Shown one piece after another: positions 7,364-17,564 of a stretch of 64,000 nucleotides of DNA. The translations under genes were made by a program, and so were the position numbers. The number at the start of each line of letters is the position of its first letter. Within the stretch, counting starts at the first letter, position 1. The stretch lies in assembly GCF_000953715.1 (NCBI RefSeq), contig NZ_LN824141.1, forward strand, positions 1,676,501-1,740,500. Reading direction: 5' to 3'. The notes below the pieces were generated by a model. That model did not search any database. It saw nothing but the letters and a program-made list of their open reading frames with translations, and was not told the DNA's origin. Source of the stretch: Defluviitoga tunisiensis (lineage in GTDB: Bacteria; Thermotogota; Thermotogae; Petrotogales; Petrotogaceae).

Positions 7364-9184
7364 TTGTATGACCCAAATTTTATTAGAAATGTTGCCATAA
7401 TTGCACATATAGACCATGGAAAAACTACTCTTATGGATAGAATTTTAGAGCTAACTCATTCTATTGATGAAAGAAATATGAGAGAGCAATTTTTGGATTC
7501 GATGGATTTAGAAAGAGAAAAAGGAATTACTATAAAATCCCACCCAGTAAAGGTTTTTTACACATCAAAAAAAGGACAAGATTATGAATTAAATATATTA
7601 GATACCCCTGGACATATTGATTTTACTTATGAAGTTTCTAGAAGCTTAGCCGCTTGTGAAGGAGCAATATTGTTAGTAGACGCCACACAAGGAGTGCAAG
7701 CTCAAACGGTAACTAATACATATTTAGCTTTGGAAAATGATTTAGAGATTATTGGTGCAATTAATAAGATTGATCTTCCAAGTGCGAATGTTGAAGAAAC
7801 ATTGCTAGAAATAAATGACTTAGTTGGTATTGATTCTGATTCAATAGTAAAAATTAGTGCTAAAACAGGTGAAGGCGTATCTGAACTTTTAGAATTAATA
7901 ATTGAAAAAGTTCCACCCCCAACATTAAAGGGCTCTATAAATGACAAATTAAAAGCTCTCGTGTTTGATGCAAAATACGATAAATATAGAGGAATCATTG
8001 TCTATACCAGAGTATTTGCTGGAACAGTAAAAAAAGAAGATAATATATTGTTCATGGCAAGTGGTAAATCTTACGAAGTAAGTGAAGTTGGTGTATTTCA
8101 CCCGGAAATGGTTGAAATAGACAATTTATCTGCAGGAGAAATAGGATACATAATAGCAGGAATCAAAGAAATTCAGGAAGCAAAAGTAGGTGACACGATC
8201 ACAAATGCTCAAGATCCTACTGATAAACCTTTACCTGGATATAAAGAAGTTAAACCTATGGTTTATGCTGGACTTTATCCTGGCTTACCAGAATACTATG
8301 AGGACTTAAGAAAAGCCCTTGAAAAATTAAAATTAAACGATGCTTCACTTGTTTTTTTACCTGAGAATTCTCCCGCACTTGGCTATGGTTTTAGGGTAGG
8401 ATTTTTAGGCCTTTTACATATGGAAATTGTTAAAGAAAGAATTCAAAGGGAGTTTGATCTTGCAGTTATTCTCACAGTTCCAAGCGTTATTTACAATGCT
8501 AAATTAAAAAATGGTGAAGTGATTCAAATAACTAATCCTTCGCAATTTCCTGACCAAGAATATATTGAGTCTGTATATGAACCATATTGTAAACTTGATA
8601 TAATAACTCCTCCTGAATTTATGGGTGACTTAATAAACTTAGCTCAAGTTGAAAAGCGTGGTGAATTTTTATATGTTTCAAATGCTGGGAAGAACAGAGT
8701 TGTGCTTCATTTTGAGATTCCGTTAGCAGAAATAATTTTTGATTTTTTTGATAAAATGAAAGCATTAAGTAAAGGATATGCTTCAATGGATTATGAATTA
8801 ATTGGTTATAGAGAATCAAAATTGGTAAAAATAGAAATTTATATAAATAAAGAAAAAGTCGATGCCTTGTCTTATATTGTACATGAATCAAAGGCATACG
8901 AAATTGCAAGAAAATTAGTTGACAAACTTAAAGATTTAATACCTAGACACCAATTTGAAATTCCTATTCAAGCATATTGCAAAGGTAAAATTATTGCAAG
9001 ATCAACAATAAAAGCCTTAAGAAAAGATGTACTTCAAAAATGTTATGGTGGAGATGTTACAAGAAAGATGAAACTTTTAGAAAAACAAAAAGAAGGCAAA
9101 AAACGTATGAGAGAAATTGGAGAAGTAAGCATCCCACAAGAAGCTTTTTTGGCATTGCTTAAAATTGATGAAGACAATAATTAA
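7364..9184 (+). CDS. lepA: Elongation factor 4 (LepA)
   Basis: Ribosome-bound translational GTPase that back-translocates stalled ribosomes. About 606 residues from the TTG at 7364, which is 9-11 bases after GGAGGTG and gives the family N-terminus YDPNFIRNVAIIAHIDHGK; the upstream TTG at 7346 would include the ribosome site. G1 is AHIDHGKTT, G2 region REKGITIKS, G3 DTPGH, G4 NKID. The LepA-specific C-terminal domain is seen, with AYCKGKIIARSTIKALRKDV and CYGGDVTRKMKLLEKQKEGKKRM near the end. Stands alone and ends in a bidirectional terminator shared with uvrB. Confidence 0.97.
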   Translation: MYDPNFIRNVAIIAHIDHGKTTLMDRILELTHSIDERNMREQFLDSMDLEREKGITIKSHPVKVFYTSKKGQDYELNILDTPGHIDFTYEVSRSLAACEGAILLVDATQGVQAQTVTNTYLALENDLEIIGAINKIDLPSANVEETLLEINDLVGIDSDSIVKISAKTGEGVSELLELIIEKVPPPTLKGSINDKLKALVFDAKYDKYRGIIVYTRVFAGTVKKEDNILFMASGKSYEVSEVGVFHPEMVEIDNLSAGEIGYIIAGIKEIQEAKVGDTITNAQDPTDKPLPGYKEVKPMVYAGLYPGLPEYYEDLRKALEKLKLNDASLVFLPENSPALGYGFRVGFLGLLHMEIVKERIQREFDLAVILTVPSVIYNAKLKNGEVIQITNPSQFPDQEYIESVYEPYCKLDIITPPEFMGDLINLAQVEKRGEFLYVSNAGKNRVVLHFEIPLAEIIFDFFDKMKALSKGYASMDYELIGYRESKLVKIEIYINKEKVDALSYIVHESKAYEIARKLVDKLKDLIPRHQFEIPIQAYCKGKIIARSTIKALRKDVLQKCYGGDVTRKMKLLEKQKEGKKRMREIGEVSIPQEAFLALLKIDEDNN

Positions 9185-9216
9185 AAAAAGGTGCTCATGG
9201 ATCGAGCACCTTTTTT
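9184..9216. terminator. Bidirectional intrinsic terminator between lepA and uvrB
   Basis: Perfect 7-bp stem GGTGCTC (9190-9196) / GAGCACC (9204-9210), loop ATGGATC, flanked by A7 on the left and T6 on the right, so it works for both convergent genes. Confidence 0.93.
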
Positions 9217-11191
9217 AACTTTGTTGAATATTATACTTTCTTGTTATTCTTTTTATTTCATCCCTATATCTTGCAGCATCTTCATATCTCAGTTCCGAAG
9301 CAGCTTCATACATCTTTTCCTCTAAAAGAGCTAAATAGTCCTGAGGAGAAATGTTTTCTTCCACAGCAAAGATGAAGTCATCTTCTTTAATTTCTGATTC
9401 TTTAAATGGAGCAAAAATGTCTTCAGGCAATTTTTTTATTATACTTTTTGGAGTAATATTATTATCTTGATTATATTTCATTTGAATTTTTCTTCTTCTA
9501 TTTGTCTCAGAAATAGCAGTTTTCATTGCTTCTGTTATTCTATCAGCATACAATAGAACCTTTCCATTTATGTTACGTGCAGCCCTTCCAATTGTTTGAA
9601 TAAGTGTAGTCTCAGAACGTAAAAAACCTTCTCTATCCGCATCCATTACTGCAACTAACGAAACCTCGGGTAAATCTAACCCTTCTCTCAATAAATTAAC
9701 TCCTACAACCACATCTATTTCGCCGTTTCTTAATTTTTTAACTACCTCGGCTCTTTCTATAGTATCTAACTCAGAATGAAGATATAATGACTTTATACCT
9801 AACAAATTTAGATGGTCAGATAAAATTTCTGCATCCTTTTTAGTTAAAACGACAGCAAGAGCCCTCTCCCCTTTTTCTACTACATTATTAACTTCGGAAA
9901 TAAAATCATCAACTTGACCCTCAGTTGGTTTTACAACAACTTCAGGATCAATCAAACCAGTTGGTCTAATGATTTGTTCAACAACTTGCTCTGATATCTC
10001 CATTTCAAACGGTCCTGGAGTTGCTGAAACAAAAATAATTTGATTGGTTTTATCTAAAAACTCATCAAAGCGCAATGGACGATTATCTAAAGCTGCAGGT
10101 AATCTAAAACCATAATCTACTAAATTCTTTTTTCTAGCATAATCTCCTCGAAACATAGCTCGTAATTGAGGAACTGCTATATGAGATTCATCTATAAAAG
10201 TTACAAAATCATCATCAAAATAATCTAAAAGAGTCCATGGAGAATCCCCAGGCTGTCTTCCATCAAAAAATCTTGAATAATTTTCTATTCCTTTACAATA
10301 ACCCAAAGTCTGGAGAAATTCAATATCTTGCCTGGTTCGTTGTTCTATTCTTTGAGCCTCAAGAAGCTTTCCTTCCCTCTTAAAATAATCTATCTGTTTA
10401 ATCAACTCTTTTTCAATCTCACTTATTGCTGATAAAATTTTTTCATCACTAGTTACAAATTCTTTTGCAGGGTATATCACAATTTTGTCGAATTCCTCGA
10501 TAATTGTTCTATTAAAAACGTCAAAAGCCTCAATACGTTCAACTTCATCGTCAAAAAAAGTAATCCTTATGCCAAAGTCTTCGTAAGGTGGAAAAATCTC
10601 TAAAAATTCACCTTTCCATCTAAAAGTTCCGCCAATAAAATCTTTCTCTTGACGTGTGTATTGCATTTTTCCTAACTTTAATAAAATGTTTCTTCGAGGA
10701 TAACTTTCTCCCACTCTCAAATATAAGTTGATATTAGAAAAATCATCGGGATTCCCAGAAGCATATATAGCTGATACACTAGAAACTACTATTACATCTC
10801 TCCGAGTTAAAACAGATTTCAAGGTTGAGAGACGCATTTTTACTAATACATCATTAATATCAGCATTTTTTTCTATGTAGATATCTCTTGAAGGTATGTA
10901 AGCCTCTGGCTGATAATAATCGTAGTAACTCACAAAAAATTCAACCTTATTTTCAGGAAAAAACTCTTTAAATTCGTTATATAACTGAACTGCTAATATT
11001 TTATTTGGAGACAAAACTAGAGTCGGTCTGTTTATTTTAGCAATAACGTTTGCCATAGTGAATGTCTTTCCTGAGCCCGTAACGCCCAAAAGAGTTTGAA
11101 ATCTATAACTTTTTTCTATCCCTTGAACCAAATCATCAATTGCTTTCGGTTGGTCTCCCTGAGGATCATATTCAGAAAGTAGTTTAAACAT
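9215..11191 (-). CDS. uvrB: UvrABC excision nuclease subunit B
   Basis: DNA damage verification helicase-like subunit in nucleotide excision repair. 658 residues, normal length. Walker A GVTGSGKT near residue 37; the damage-probing beta-hairpin region with [13 protein letters not shown] near 89; the [13 protein letters not shown] Walker B region near 337; motif VI region QTIGRAARN near 537; and a C-terminal UVR motif ([25 protein letters not shown] region) that binds UvrC/UvrA. It ends the leftward unit that begins at the SRP RNA gene, 18 bases after an envelope protein gene. uvrA and uvrC are not in the window. Confidence 0.97.
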   Translation of the reverse strand: MFKLLSEYDPQGDQPKAIDDLVQGIEKSYRFQTLLGVTGSGKTFTMANVIAKINRPTLVLSPNKILAVQLYNEFKEFFPENKVEFFVSYYDYYQPEAYIPSRDIYIEKNADINDVLVKMRLSTLKSVLTRRDVIVVSSVSAIYASGNPDDFSNINLYLRVGESYPRRNILLKLGKMQYTRQEKDFIGGTFRWKGEFLEIFPPYEDFGIRITFFDDEVERIEAFDVFNRTIIEEFDKIVIYPAKEFVTSDEKILSAISEIEKELIKQIDYFKREGKLLEAQRIEQRTRQDIEFLQTLGYCKGIENYSRFFDGRQPGDSPWTLLDYFDDDFVTFIDESHIAVPQLRAMFRGDYARKKNLVDYGFRLPAALDNRPLRFDEFLDKTNQIIFVSATPGPFEMEISEQVVEQIIRPTGLIDPEVVVKPTEGQVDDFISEVNNVVEKGERALAVVLTKKDAEILSDHLNLLGIKSLYLHSELDTIERAEVVKKLRNGEIDVVVGVNLLREGLDLPEVSLVAVMDADREGFLRSETTLIQTIGRAARNINGKVLLYADRITEAMKTAISETNRRRKIQMKYNQDNNITPKSIIKKLPEDIFAPFKESEIKEDDFIFAVEENISPQDYLALLEEKMYEAASELRYEDAARYRDEIKRITRKYNIQQS

Positions 11192-11209
11192 GTCAATACC
11201 TCCTAAACT

Positions 11210-12424
11210 CTAAAATCTTAAGGAAATCCCCAAGTCGATAACGATATTGTTCCCTAAATCTATTTCATGTTCTTTGGGTAAAAGAATATTGTAGCCAAAT
11301 CTGCAAGTCAATCCTACGCTTTTATTTATATAATGAGAATAACCAATTTTTGGTGTTAACTTGAAATATCCATAGGAATTTCCTTCTTTTGTATTTACAC
11401 TCTTTAAACCAATAGATGCTCCCAATAAAATGTTTGAATCCATCTCTGCTAGATAGTTCAAATATCCTAAATTAAAATCAATATCTAAAGAGAAAAAATT
11501 ATTATCAAATAAGAATTGAAAATCAGTACCAATATACAAATGTTCGTAATTATCAATTCCTATCTCAAAACCAAATCCATTCCTTTGAAGACTCTCATTT
11601 AAATAATATAGGTTAAAAACATTTCTAACAGAAGATAAGAAGGGATTTTCAATAACATAAACATTTTCATTCTTATAATCGAAACTTCTGGGTTTTTCCA
11701 ATATTTTTAATTTACTCTCAGCTTCCCAAACTTCGTCAGTTATAAGTTTTCCTCCAAATTCGTCGTATGGTTTTCCATTGATTTCAGTAGAGTTAACAAA
11801 TTCAAACATCATACCTTTGTGTATCCCTATATTTCTTCCCCCATCAATGAAAATATACTTGTCTTCAATTCGTAAAATATTAGCTTTCAATCTAAAAAGA
11901 TTGTTTAAAGACTTTACAACATAAGCAGTTAGATTATTGATAGCATTTCTTCTTGCATAAAAATAAGCCTCTACATCGCTTTGATTTCTTCCAAGGTAAG
12001 ATGTACCTTGAGAAGAAATTATTTGAAAATAGAAATTTTCTCCAGTAGACACTTTTATAACTTCACATTTAACTATAATATTATATTCCCACCATGCTTG
12101 ATCAGGCATAGTTTCTTTGCTTGGAAAGTTTTCAAGTATTTTTAAATAAACCAGAAAATCTACATCTACAGCACTGTTATAATCTTTTCCTAAAATATCA
12201 CTTATATTCTTTAAAAAAATATCGTCACGAGTCATTACCTTATATTTGCCTTGTTGCACCATTTTTGTTTTTATGTTGTATTCTAACAAAGAAGATATTT
12301 CGGAATCTCCTTCTGAATAGATCAGAAAACTCCTTCTTAAATCAAGTTCAGTATTTGAACGAGAAAATCCAAAGGAAAATATAATTATTAAAGGCAAAAT
12401 TAATAGAATACACTTCTTCAACAC
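11210..12424 (-). CDS. Exported envelope protein with C-terminal beta-barrel-like region
   Basis: 404 residues of unknown function. An N-terminal signal peptide is clear (positive MLKK, hydrophobic core to about residue 20). Residues 25-170 look like a periplasmic alpha/beta domain. Residues 175-260 (ILRIEDKYIFIDGGRNIGIHKG and GGKLITDEVWEAESKLKIL) recall the FlgT-C/SH3-like repeats seen in some flagellar or lipoprotein partners. The last 130 residues are alternating polar/hydrophobic strands rich in G, Y and F and end in LGISLRF, as in outer-membrane barrels. It may belong to the outer sheath (toga). Located between ecfA2 and uvrB with short gaps, so probably co-transcribed. Confidence 0.6.
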   Translation of the reverse strand: MLKKCILLILPLIIIFSFGFSRSNTELDLRRSFLIYSEGDSEISSLLEYNIKTKMVQQGKYKVMTRDDIFLKNISDILGKDYNSAVDVDFLVYLKILENFPSKETMPDQAWWEYNIIVKCEVIKVSTGENFYFQIISSQGTSYLGRNQSDVEAYFYARRNAINNLTAYVVKSLNNLFRLKANILRIEDKYIFIDGGRNIGIHKGMMFEFVNSTEINGKPYDEFGGKLITDEVWEAESKLKILEKPRSFDYKNENVYVIENPFLSSVRNVFNLYYLNESLQRNGFGFEIGIDNYEHLYIGTDFQFLFDNNFFSLDIDFNLGYLNYLAEMDSNILLGASIGLKSVNTKEGNSYGYFKLTPKIGYSHYINKSVGLTCRFGYNILLPKEHEIDLGNNIVIDLGISLRF

Positions 12425-12439
12425 AAATACCTCCAGTTT

Positions 12440-13246
12440 CTATAAATTGGATATCTTCTCTGCTAGCTCTTTTTGTCCCTTTTTTAAAGCGCATTTATAA
12501 AGTTGAAGCTTTTCATCCAATATTATACCAGCATCAAATAATAATTGTTCATCCATCTGAATAAAATCATCAAACTCACCCTTAAACAATTCGCGACCTT
12601 CTTTTAATAACAGAACCTTTGGTTTAAAATTGGAAAATTCATTTATCCAATGAGTAGAGACAATTATTGTTTTACCTAAATCTTGTAAATTCCTAATTAA
12701 AGAAAATATAGATTGTTTGGTGTTAAAGTCGAGTCCTACAGTAGGTTCATCAAAAATTATATAATCAGGATTGTATGAAAGAATAGAAATAATGGCAACT
12801 TTTCTCATCTCTCCGCCAGATAATTCAAAAGGATTTTTATCTAGATAATCTATTGGAAGATTAACTAAATCTAAATAATATTTTATTTGCTCGTCTGTTA
12901 ATTCGATCCCAAAATTGTTCGGACCAAATAAAATTTCTTCTTTTACGGTCGGTAAAAAAAATTGGGATTCTGCATATTGAAAGACTATCCCTATCTTTTT
13001 CCTTACGTCCTTAATATTAACTTTCCTGTTTTTTGTTGACATTCCTTCTACTTTTACATCCCCTTTTTGAGGTAAAAGTAATCCATTTATTAAACTAATA
13101 AGGGTAGTTTTACCAGATCCAGTATGACCTACTATTAGCCATATATCACCTTTGTTTATTTCCAAATTAATTTCAAATAAGGCCTCTTTTTCAAAAGGGG
13201 TATTCAATCCATATGTATATGAAACATTCTCTAGTTTTATTGACAT
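12440..13246 (-). CDS. ecfA2: Energy-coupling factor transporter ATPase EcfA2
   Basis: One of the paired ATPases that power ECF-type vitamin/metal uptake. 268 residues. Walker A GHTGSGKTTL near residue 40, Q-loop VFQYAESQFF near 93, signature LSGGEMRKVAI near 142, Walker B IIFDEPTVGLD near 162, H-loop STHW near 196. Its start overlaps the end of ecfA1 by 10 bases. The T component and S components are not in the window, so they must be encoded elsewhere. Confidence 0.9.
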   Translation of the reverse strand: MSIKLENVSYTYGLNTPFEKEALFEINLEINKGDIWLIVGHTGSGKTTLISLINGLLLPQKGDVKVEGMSTKNRKVNIKDVRKKIGIVFQYAESQFFLPTVKEEILFGPNNFGIELTDEQIKYYLDLVNLPIDYLDKNPFELSGGEMRKVAIISILSYNPDYIIFDEPTVGLDFNTKQSIFSLIRNLQDLGKTIIVSTHWINEFSNFKPKVLLLKEGRELFKGEFDDFIQMDEQLLFDAGIILDEKLQLYKCALKKGQKELAEKISNL

Positions 13247-13989
13247 AATTCATCAACCAACTTCTGAAATCTAAAGTGCAATTCTTTCTCGAGCTTAGTT
13301 TTAAAAGGCAATTCTACATCGATTATATTTTTTGAATAAAATTCATCTTTTAATCCATCAAAGATTATTTCACCCTTATCCAAAGCTATAATCCTATTTA
13401 CTTCTTCTAAATCGGATGGTTGGTGAGAGGCTATTATTATTGTCTCTCCCATCTTTATTAATTTTTTTATCACATTATAAATTTCGTTCCTACCCTTAGG
13501 ATCAAGCATTGAAGTGGGCTCGTCCATTAAAATCACCTCTGGCTCCATAACTAGAATCGAAGCAATTGCAAGCCTTTGCTTTTGTCCCCCAGAAAGAGTG
13601 TTTGGATCAGCATGTTCCAGACCCTTTAAATTTACTATCGATAAAGCCCAATTTATTCTATCAATCATTTCTTCGCGGGGTACTCCAATGTTTTCTAAAC
13701 CAAATGCCACGTCCTCTTCAACAGTAACTCCTATAATTTGATTTTCAGGATTCTGAAAAATATATCCTATTTTGATCCTATTTTTCTCATCTAGCGTTTT
13801 ATCTTTAAAATAAACGTTTCCAGAATAAGGTTGCAATATTCCAGACATAACTTTAAGTAAAGTTGACTTTCCACTTCCATTATATCCAACTAACCCTATG
13901 AATTCACCTTTTTCTATTTCAAGATTCACATTTTTTAAGACTTCAACGTTCCCATATTTAAAGGATAGATTTTCACAACCAAAAAACAT
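13237..13989 (-). CDS. ecfA1: Energy-coupling factor transporter ATPase EcfA1
   Basis: Partner of the next gene. 250 residues. Walker A GYNGSGKSTL near residue 36, Q-loop IFQNPENQIIG near 80 (the PENQ motif is characteristic of ECF/cobalt-type ATPases), signature LSGGQKQRLAI near 136, Walker B VILMDEPTSMLDP near 156, ASHQ near 189. One base separates it from the upstream methyltransferase stop, and it overlaps ecfA2. Confidence 0.92.
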   Translation of the reverse strand: MFFGCENLSFKYGNVEVLKNVNLEIEKGEFIGLVGYNGSGKSTLLKVMSGILQPYSGNVYFKDKTLDEKNRIKIGYIFQNPENQIIGVTVEEDVAFGLENIGVPREEMIDRINWALSIVNLKGLEHADPNTLSGGQKQRLAIASILVMEPEVILMDEPTSMLDPKGRNEIYNVIKKLIKMGETIIIASHQPSDLEEVNRIIALDKGEIIFDGLKDEFYSKNIIDVELPFKTKLEKELHFRFQKLVDELCQ

Positions 13990-13990
13990 G

Positions 13991-14746
13991 TTATCCCCTC
14001 TTCATAGAAAGATATACTCTAAAACCTCCAGACTTTGTAACTTGAATTACATTCCCAAAAACTTCTTTCATATAATTTTCTAAACTACTTCCACCTTTAT
14101 TATGGTATGCAACTATATAAAATTTCCCACCTGAAACCAAGAAATTCTTTGCTTGCTTAACTAACTCATGTAACACTGCTTTACCTGCCACAATTGGTGG
14201 ATTGCAAACAATGACATCAAAAAGTTCTCCTTCCCACGGTTCAAATAAATGTCCTTGTTTTACTATAGCTTGAGCATTATTATCTTTTGCATTTATTTTT
14301 GAATATTCTACTGCTCTAGAATTAATGTCACTCATGAAAAGAGTAATATTCGGATACTCTTTTTTCAAAGTTATTCCTATAACTCCATATCCACAACCAA
14401 TATCTAATACTTTTTCATTTGTTAATTTGACATTTTCGATGAGTAAAATAGATGCTCTATCAATTCTTTTCTTTCCATATACACCAGAAGGAGCTTTAAA
14501 CTTATACTGATGTGCATTCTTTAATTTTAAAATGTGTTCCTTAACACGCAAATCTGATGTCGGATTTTCACTATAATAATGTTCAAACTGCGAAGTAGAA
14601 GCTTTAATTGCAGATGTGCCTTTATTTTCTAATAAATCTATATTAACTTTGGCTATAACTTCTTCAACATTAAGATGAGCTATATCTTCAGGACCATAAA
14701 TTTGAACATCTTCGTATATTTCCTTATTTTTTTTACGAGTCGCCAT
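13991..14746 (-). CDS. Class I SAM methyltransferase, RsmC-like
   Basis: 251 residues from the ATG at 14746, which has GAGGAGGT about 8 bases upstream. A longer start at 14806 would run into the SRP RNA gene and is rejected. SAM-binding motif I is VLDIGCGYGVIG; motif IV is VIVCNPPIV, the NPP(F/Y/I) type found in N-methyltransferases of guanine such as RsmC/RlmG. The C-terminus has GGKFYIVAYHNKGGSSLENYM. Most likely modifies rRNA; whether G1207 of 16S is the target is inference. First protein gene after ffs and probably co-transcribed with it and with ecfA1/A2. Confidence 0.8.
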   Translation of the reverse strand: MATRKKNKEIYEDVQIYGPEDIAHLNVEEVIAKVNIDLLENKGTSAIKASTSQFEHYYSENPTSDLRVKEHILKLKNAHQYKFKAPSGVYGKKRIDRASILLIENVKLTNEKVLDIGCGYGVIGITLKKEYPNITLFMSDINSRAVEYSKINAKDNNAQAIVKQGHLFEPWEGELFDVIVCNPPIVAGKAVLHELVKQAKNFLVSGGKFYIVAYHNKGGSSLENYMKEVFGNVIQVTKSGGFRVYLSMKRG

Positions 14747-14774
14747 TACTTTTACCTCCTCAATCACTAAAGAT

Positions 14775-14871
14775 GGCTGGGTTACTCTGCCGCACCTGAG
14801 AATCACCGCTTATGGCTGCTCCCTTCCGGGCCTGACCAGTTTCACGGGTTCCCATTGCGCAGGACCCAGCC
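14775..14871 (-). ncRNA. ffs: Signal recognition particle RNA (small bacterial type)
   Basis: Reading leftward the transcript contains GGTCAGGCCCGGAAGGG followed by AGCAGCC, the domain IV loop that binds Ffh, and the rest folds into one long hairpin. The ends GGCTGGGT (14775-14782) and ACCCAGCC (14864-14871) pair perfectly. About 97 nt, as for 4.5S-type RNA. A strong promoter lies just upstream. The RsmC-like gene starts 29 bases downstream with no terminator seen between. Confidence 0.95.
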
Positions 14872-14891
14872 ACATGTATATTGACATATTC

Positions 14892-14920
14892 ATTATAGCA
14901 TTTTTTTCATTAAAATTCAA
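14892..14920 (-). promoter_or_regulatory. Sigma-A promoter of ffs
   Basis: On the minus strand TTGAAT (14915-14920), 17-base spacer, TATAAT (14892-14897). The predicted start near 14885 would leave a leader of about 14 nt to be trimmed from the SRP RNA. Confidence 0.8.
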
Positions 14921-15269
14921 CTTCTTAATATTGAATCATAAGTAAACACATTTTATTAAATAAATGGTAAAATTAAACTAATCATATATTTTTAGAAAAT
15001 TTAGAAATGAACTGTCACAAAGTATATTGTATCTTGTTTATATAGGGTAATGGTACGGAGTCCTTTCCCTACACAAAGGGTATCTTACACCCATTTGAAA
15101 TGTGGATTTTCAAAATATAATGTTTTGAATTAATGTGTTGTAAGTGTATAACCTAATTCTATTGGCTTAATTTCAGAATAATTTAAAGCAAATCAGAAAT
15201 AGTTAAGATTATGTTTTAGTTTTTAAAATTCCTAAAGCAAGTAAAAACTTTTTGTGGGAGGTCTTTTTT
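14921..15269. other. Gene-free stretch between ffs and the nitroreductase gene
   Basis: About 350 AT-rich bases without a credible gene. It holds TTTTTAGAAAATTTAGAAA near 14991-15010, weakly like the right end of the interspersed repeat, and a hairpin-like CCCTacacaAAGGG near 15075. The ribosome site GGGAGG for the nitroreductase is at 15256-15261. Promoter not identified with confidence. Confidence 0.4.
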
Positions 15270-15779
15270 ATGGAAATCTTAAAAGAAATTTTAAATCGAA
15301 GAAGTATAAGAAAATTTCAGGACAAACAAGTTGAGGATGATGTAATAAAGAAAATTTTACACGCGGCTATGCAGGCTCCTTCTGCAAATAACGAGCAACC
15401 TTGGGAATTCATAGTTGTAAAGAATAAAGACACATTGCTAAAGATGACAGAAATTCATCCTTATGCTAAAATGCTAAAAGAGGCAGCAATAGCCATCATA
15501 GTTTGTGGAGACTTAAAAAAAGAAATATCAAAGGGTAGATGGGTACAAGATTGTAGCGCAGCTACTGAAAACCTTTTGCTTGAAGTTGTACATCAGGGTT
15601 TGGGAGCAGTATGGGTAGGGGTACATCCTAATAAAGAAAGAGAAGAACCCTTGAAAAGGTTATTCAATTTACCTGATAATATTATACCTTTGTGCATAAT
15701 TCCAATAGGATATCCAGCTGAAGAAAAAGAATATGAAAATAGGTTCAAGGAAGAAAGAATTCACTTTGAAAAGTGGTAA
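15270..15779 (+). CDS. Nitroreductase family flavoprotein
   Basis: FMN-dependent NAD(P)H oxidoreductase family, about 169 residues. ATG at 15270 has GGGAGG about 9 bases upstream. Typical features are ILNRRSIRKFQDKQV near the N-terminus (FMN phosphate-binding arginines), HAAMQAPSANNEQPWEFIVV (residues 28-48), and the central LLLEVVHQGLGAVWVG. The C-terminal IIPIGYPAEEKE is also common. Physiological substrate is unknown. Single gene, ended by a strong hairpin. Confidence 0.9.
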   Translation: MEILKEILNRRSIRKFQDKQVEDDVIKKILHAAMQAPSANNEQPWEFIVVKNKDTLLKMTEIHPYAKMLKEAAIAIIVCGDLKKEISKGRWVQDCSAATENLLLEVVHQGLGAVWVGVHPNKEREEPLKRLFNLPDNIIPLCIIPIGYPAEEKEYENRFKEERIHFEKW

Positions 15780-15808
15780 AAGGCACTTAGCCTTTTTACC
15801 ACTTTTTA
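15773..15808. terminator. Bidirectional terminator between nitroreductase and aldo/keto reductase genes
   Basis: Stem GTGGTAAAAGG / CCTTTTTACCAC with a one-base bulge, followed by T-rich sequence on the plus strand and AAAAGT context serving the convergent gene. It overlaps the nitroreductase stop. Confidence 0.85.
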
Positions 15809-15832
15809 TATTTACAATATTTACTTTTTAAA

Positions 15833-16657
15833 CTAAAAATCGTCTGGGTCAGCTCCATACCTTTTGTTTTGATCTAAACCATCTATTATTTTCATATCTA
15901 TCTCACTTAACTCGAAATCAAAAATATTTGCATTTTCTTTGATTCTTTCTTTATGCACTGACTTTGGTATAGTTACTACTTCATGTTGCAAATCCCAACG
16001 GAGCACAATTTGTGCAGGTGTTTTATTATACTTTTTAGCAATATTAACAATTTCAGGAATATCATTAATTCTTCCCCTCATTAAAGGACTCCAAGCCTCA
16101 ACCTGAATTTTATTAATCTTACAAAAATTTAGTAGATCTTTCTGTACCAAATGAGGGTGAAACTCAATCTGATTGACCATAGGTACTATTTCACACTTAT
16201 CCATGATATTTTGTAAATGATGGATTAAGAAATTGCTTACCCCTATCGCTCGAACCTTACCATCCCTATATAATTTTTCCAAGGCTTTCCAAGTTTCTAT
16301 ATATTTTCCACTTACTGGCCAATGAATTAAATACAAGTCTAAATAATCTATATTCAATCTTTTTAGAGAATTGTTAAAACTTTTCAGAGTATTTTCATAT
16401 CCTTGATTTGTATTCCATACCTTAGATGTTATAAAAATTTCATTTCGAGGAATTCCGCTTTTTTTAATAGCCTTACCTATTTCTTCTTCATTATCATACA
16501 TTTCAGCAGTATCAATTAATCTATAACCTATACTTAACGCAAATTGTACACCTTCAATTAATTCTTTTCCTGAAGCCTTGTAAGTTCCATAACCAAGCCA
16601 AGGCATACGTATTTTGTTAGACAATTCTGTAGTATCATTGATGCTTGAAATTTTCAT
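15833..16657 (-). CDS. Aldo/keto reductase
   Basis: NADPH-dependent reductase, 274 residues from the ATG at 16657, which is preceded by AAGGAGGT; an upstream in-frame start at 16678 would lie before that site. The catalytic tetrad is present: Asp in RLIDTAEMYDNE, Tyr of AEMY, Lys in ITSKVW, His in YLIHWPV. Cofactor-binding IPKSVHKERIKEN is near residue 240. Prokaryotic AKR5-like size. Substrate unknown. A short-form repeat copy lies directly upstream. Confidence 0.92.
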   Translation of the reverse strand: MKISSINDTTELSNKIRMPWLGYGTYKASGKELIEGVQFALSIGYRLIDTAEMYDNEEEIGKAIKKSGIPRNEIFITSKVWNTNQGYENTLKSFNNSLKRLNIDYLDLYLIHWPVSGKYIETWKALEKLYRDGKVRAIGVSNFLIHHLQNIMDKCEIVPMVNQIEFHPHLVQKDLLNFCKINKIQVEAWSPLMRGRINDIPEIVNIAKKYNKTPAQIVLRWDLQHEVVTIPKSVHKERIKENANIFDFELSEIDMKIIDGLDQNKRYGADPDDF

Positions 16658-16680
16658 ATGTATAGACCTCCTTATCAATT

Positions 16681-16795
16681 AACTTTTAACTTTTTTAAAC
16701 TTTTAGGTACTTGTAAGCTAGGAAAGGGGAGAGGGCTCCGTCCTGAACCTATTATAAATTAAAATTACATTTTTAAAAAATTTTCATTTTTATAG
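16681..16795 (+). repeat. Interspersed intergenic repeat, copy B (short, degenerate)
   Basis: Contains ttaggtacttgtaa (decayed palindrome), a GGGGAGAGGGCTCCG block, cctattataaatt and the right end TTTTAAAAAATTTTCATTTTTAT. The left module seen in copies A, C and E is missing. It lies just upstream of the aldo/keto reductase start. The remaining 150 bases to tdk (16796-16944) are AT-rich with no gene. Confidence 0.7.
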
Positions 16796-16944
16796 GCGAT
16801 TCATTAACTTTACTTCTAAATAATAATGTTTTTCTTTCTTTTTATGATTATAACGTAGGCTTAAAAATAGTTCAACAATAAACCTATAATTCTAAAAATC
16901 TTATATTTAGAAAAGCAAAGAAAAATATCTCATTATATACAAGT

Positions 16945-17514
<570 letters not shown>

Positions 17515-17564
17515 TCACTTCCTTGAAAAATAATTGTATTAACTTTAAAATTACTAACAAGATA

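Noticed and set aside
14747-14806. Longer start for the RsmC-like methyltransferase
   Set aside because: It would read through the 3' part of the SRP RNA gene, and GAGGAGGT precedes the ATG at 14746.
14990-15016. Right-end remnant of the interspersed repeat
   Set aside because: Only about 15 bases resemble it, in AT-rich DNA, without palindrome or GGGC hairpin.
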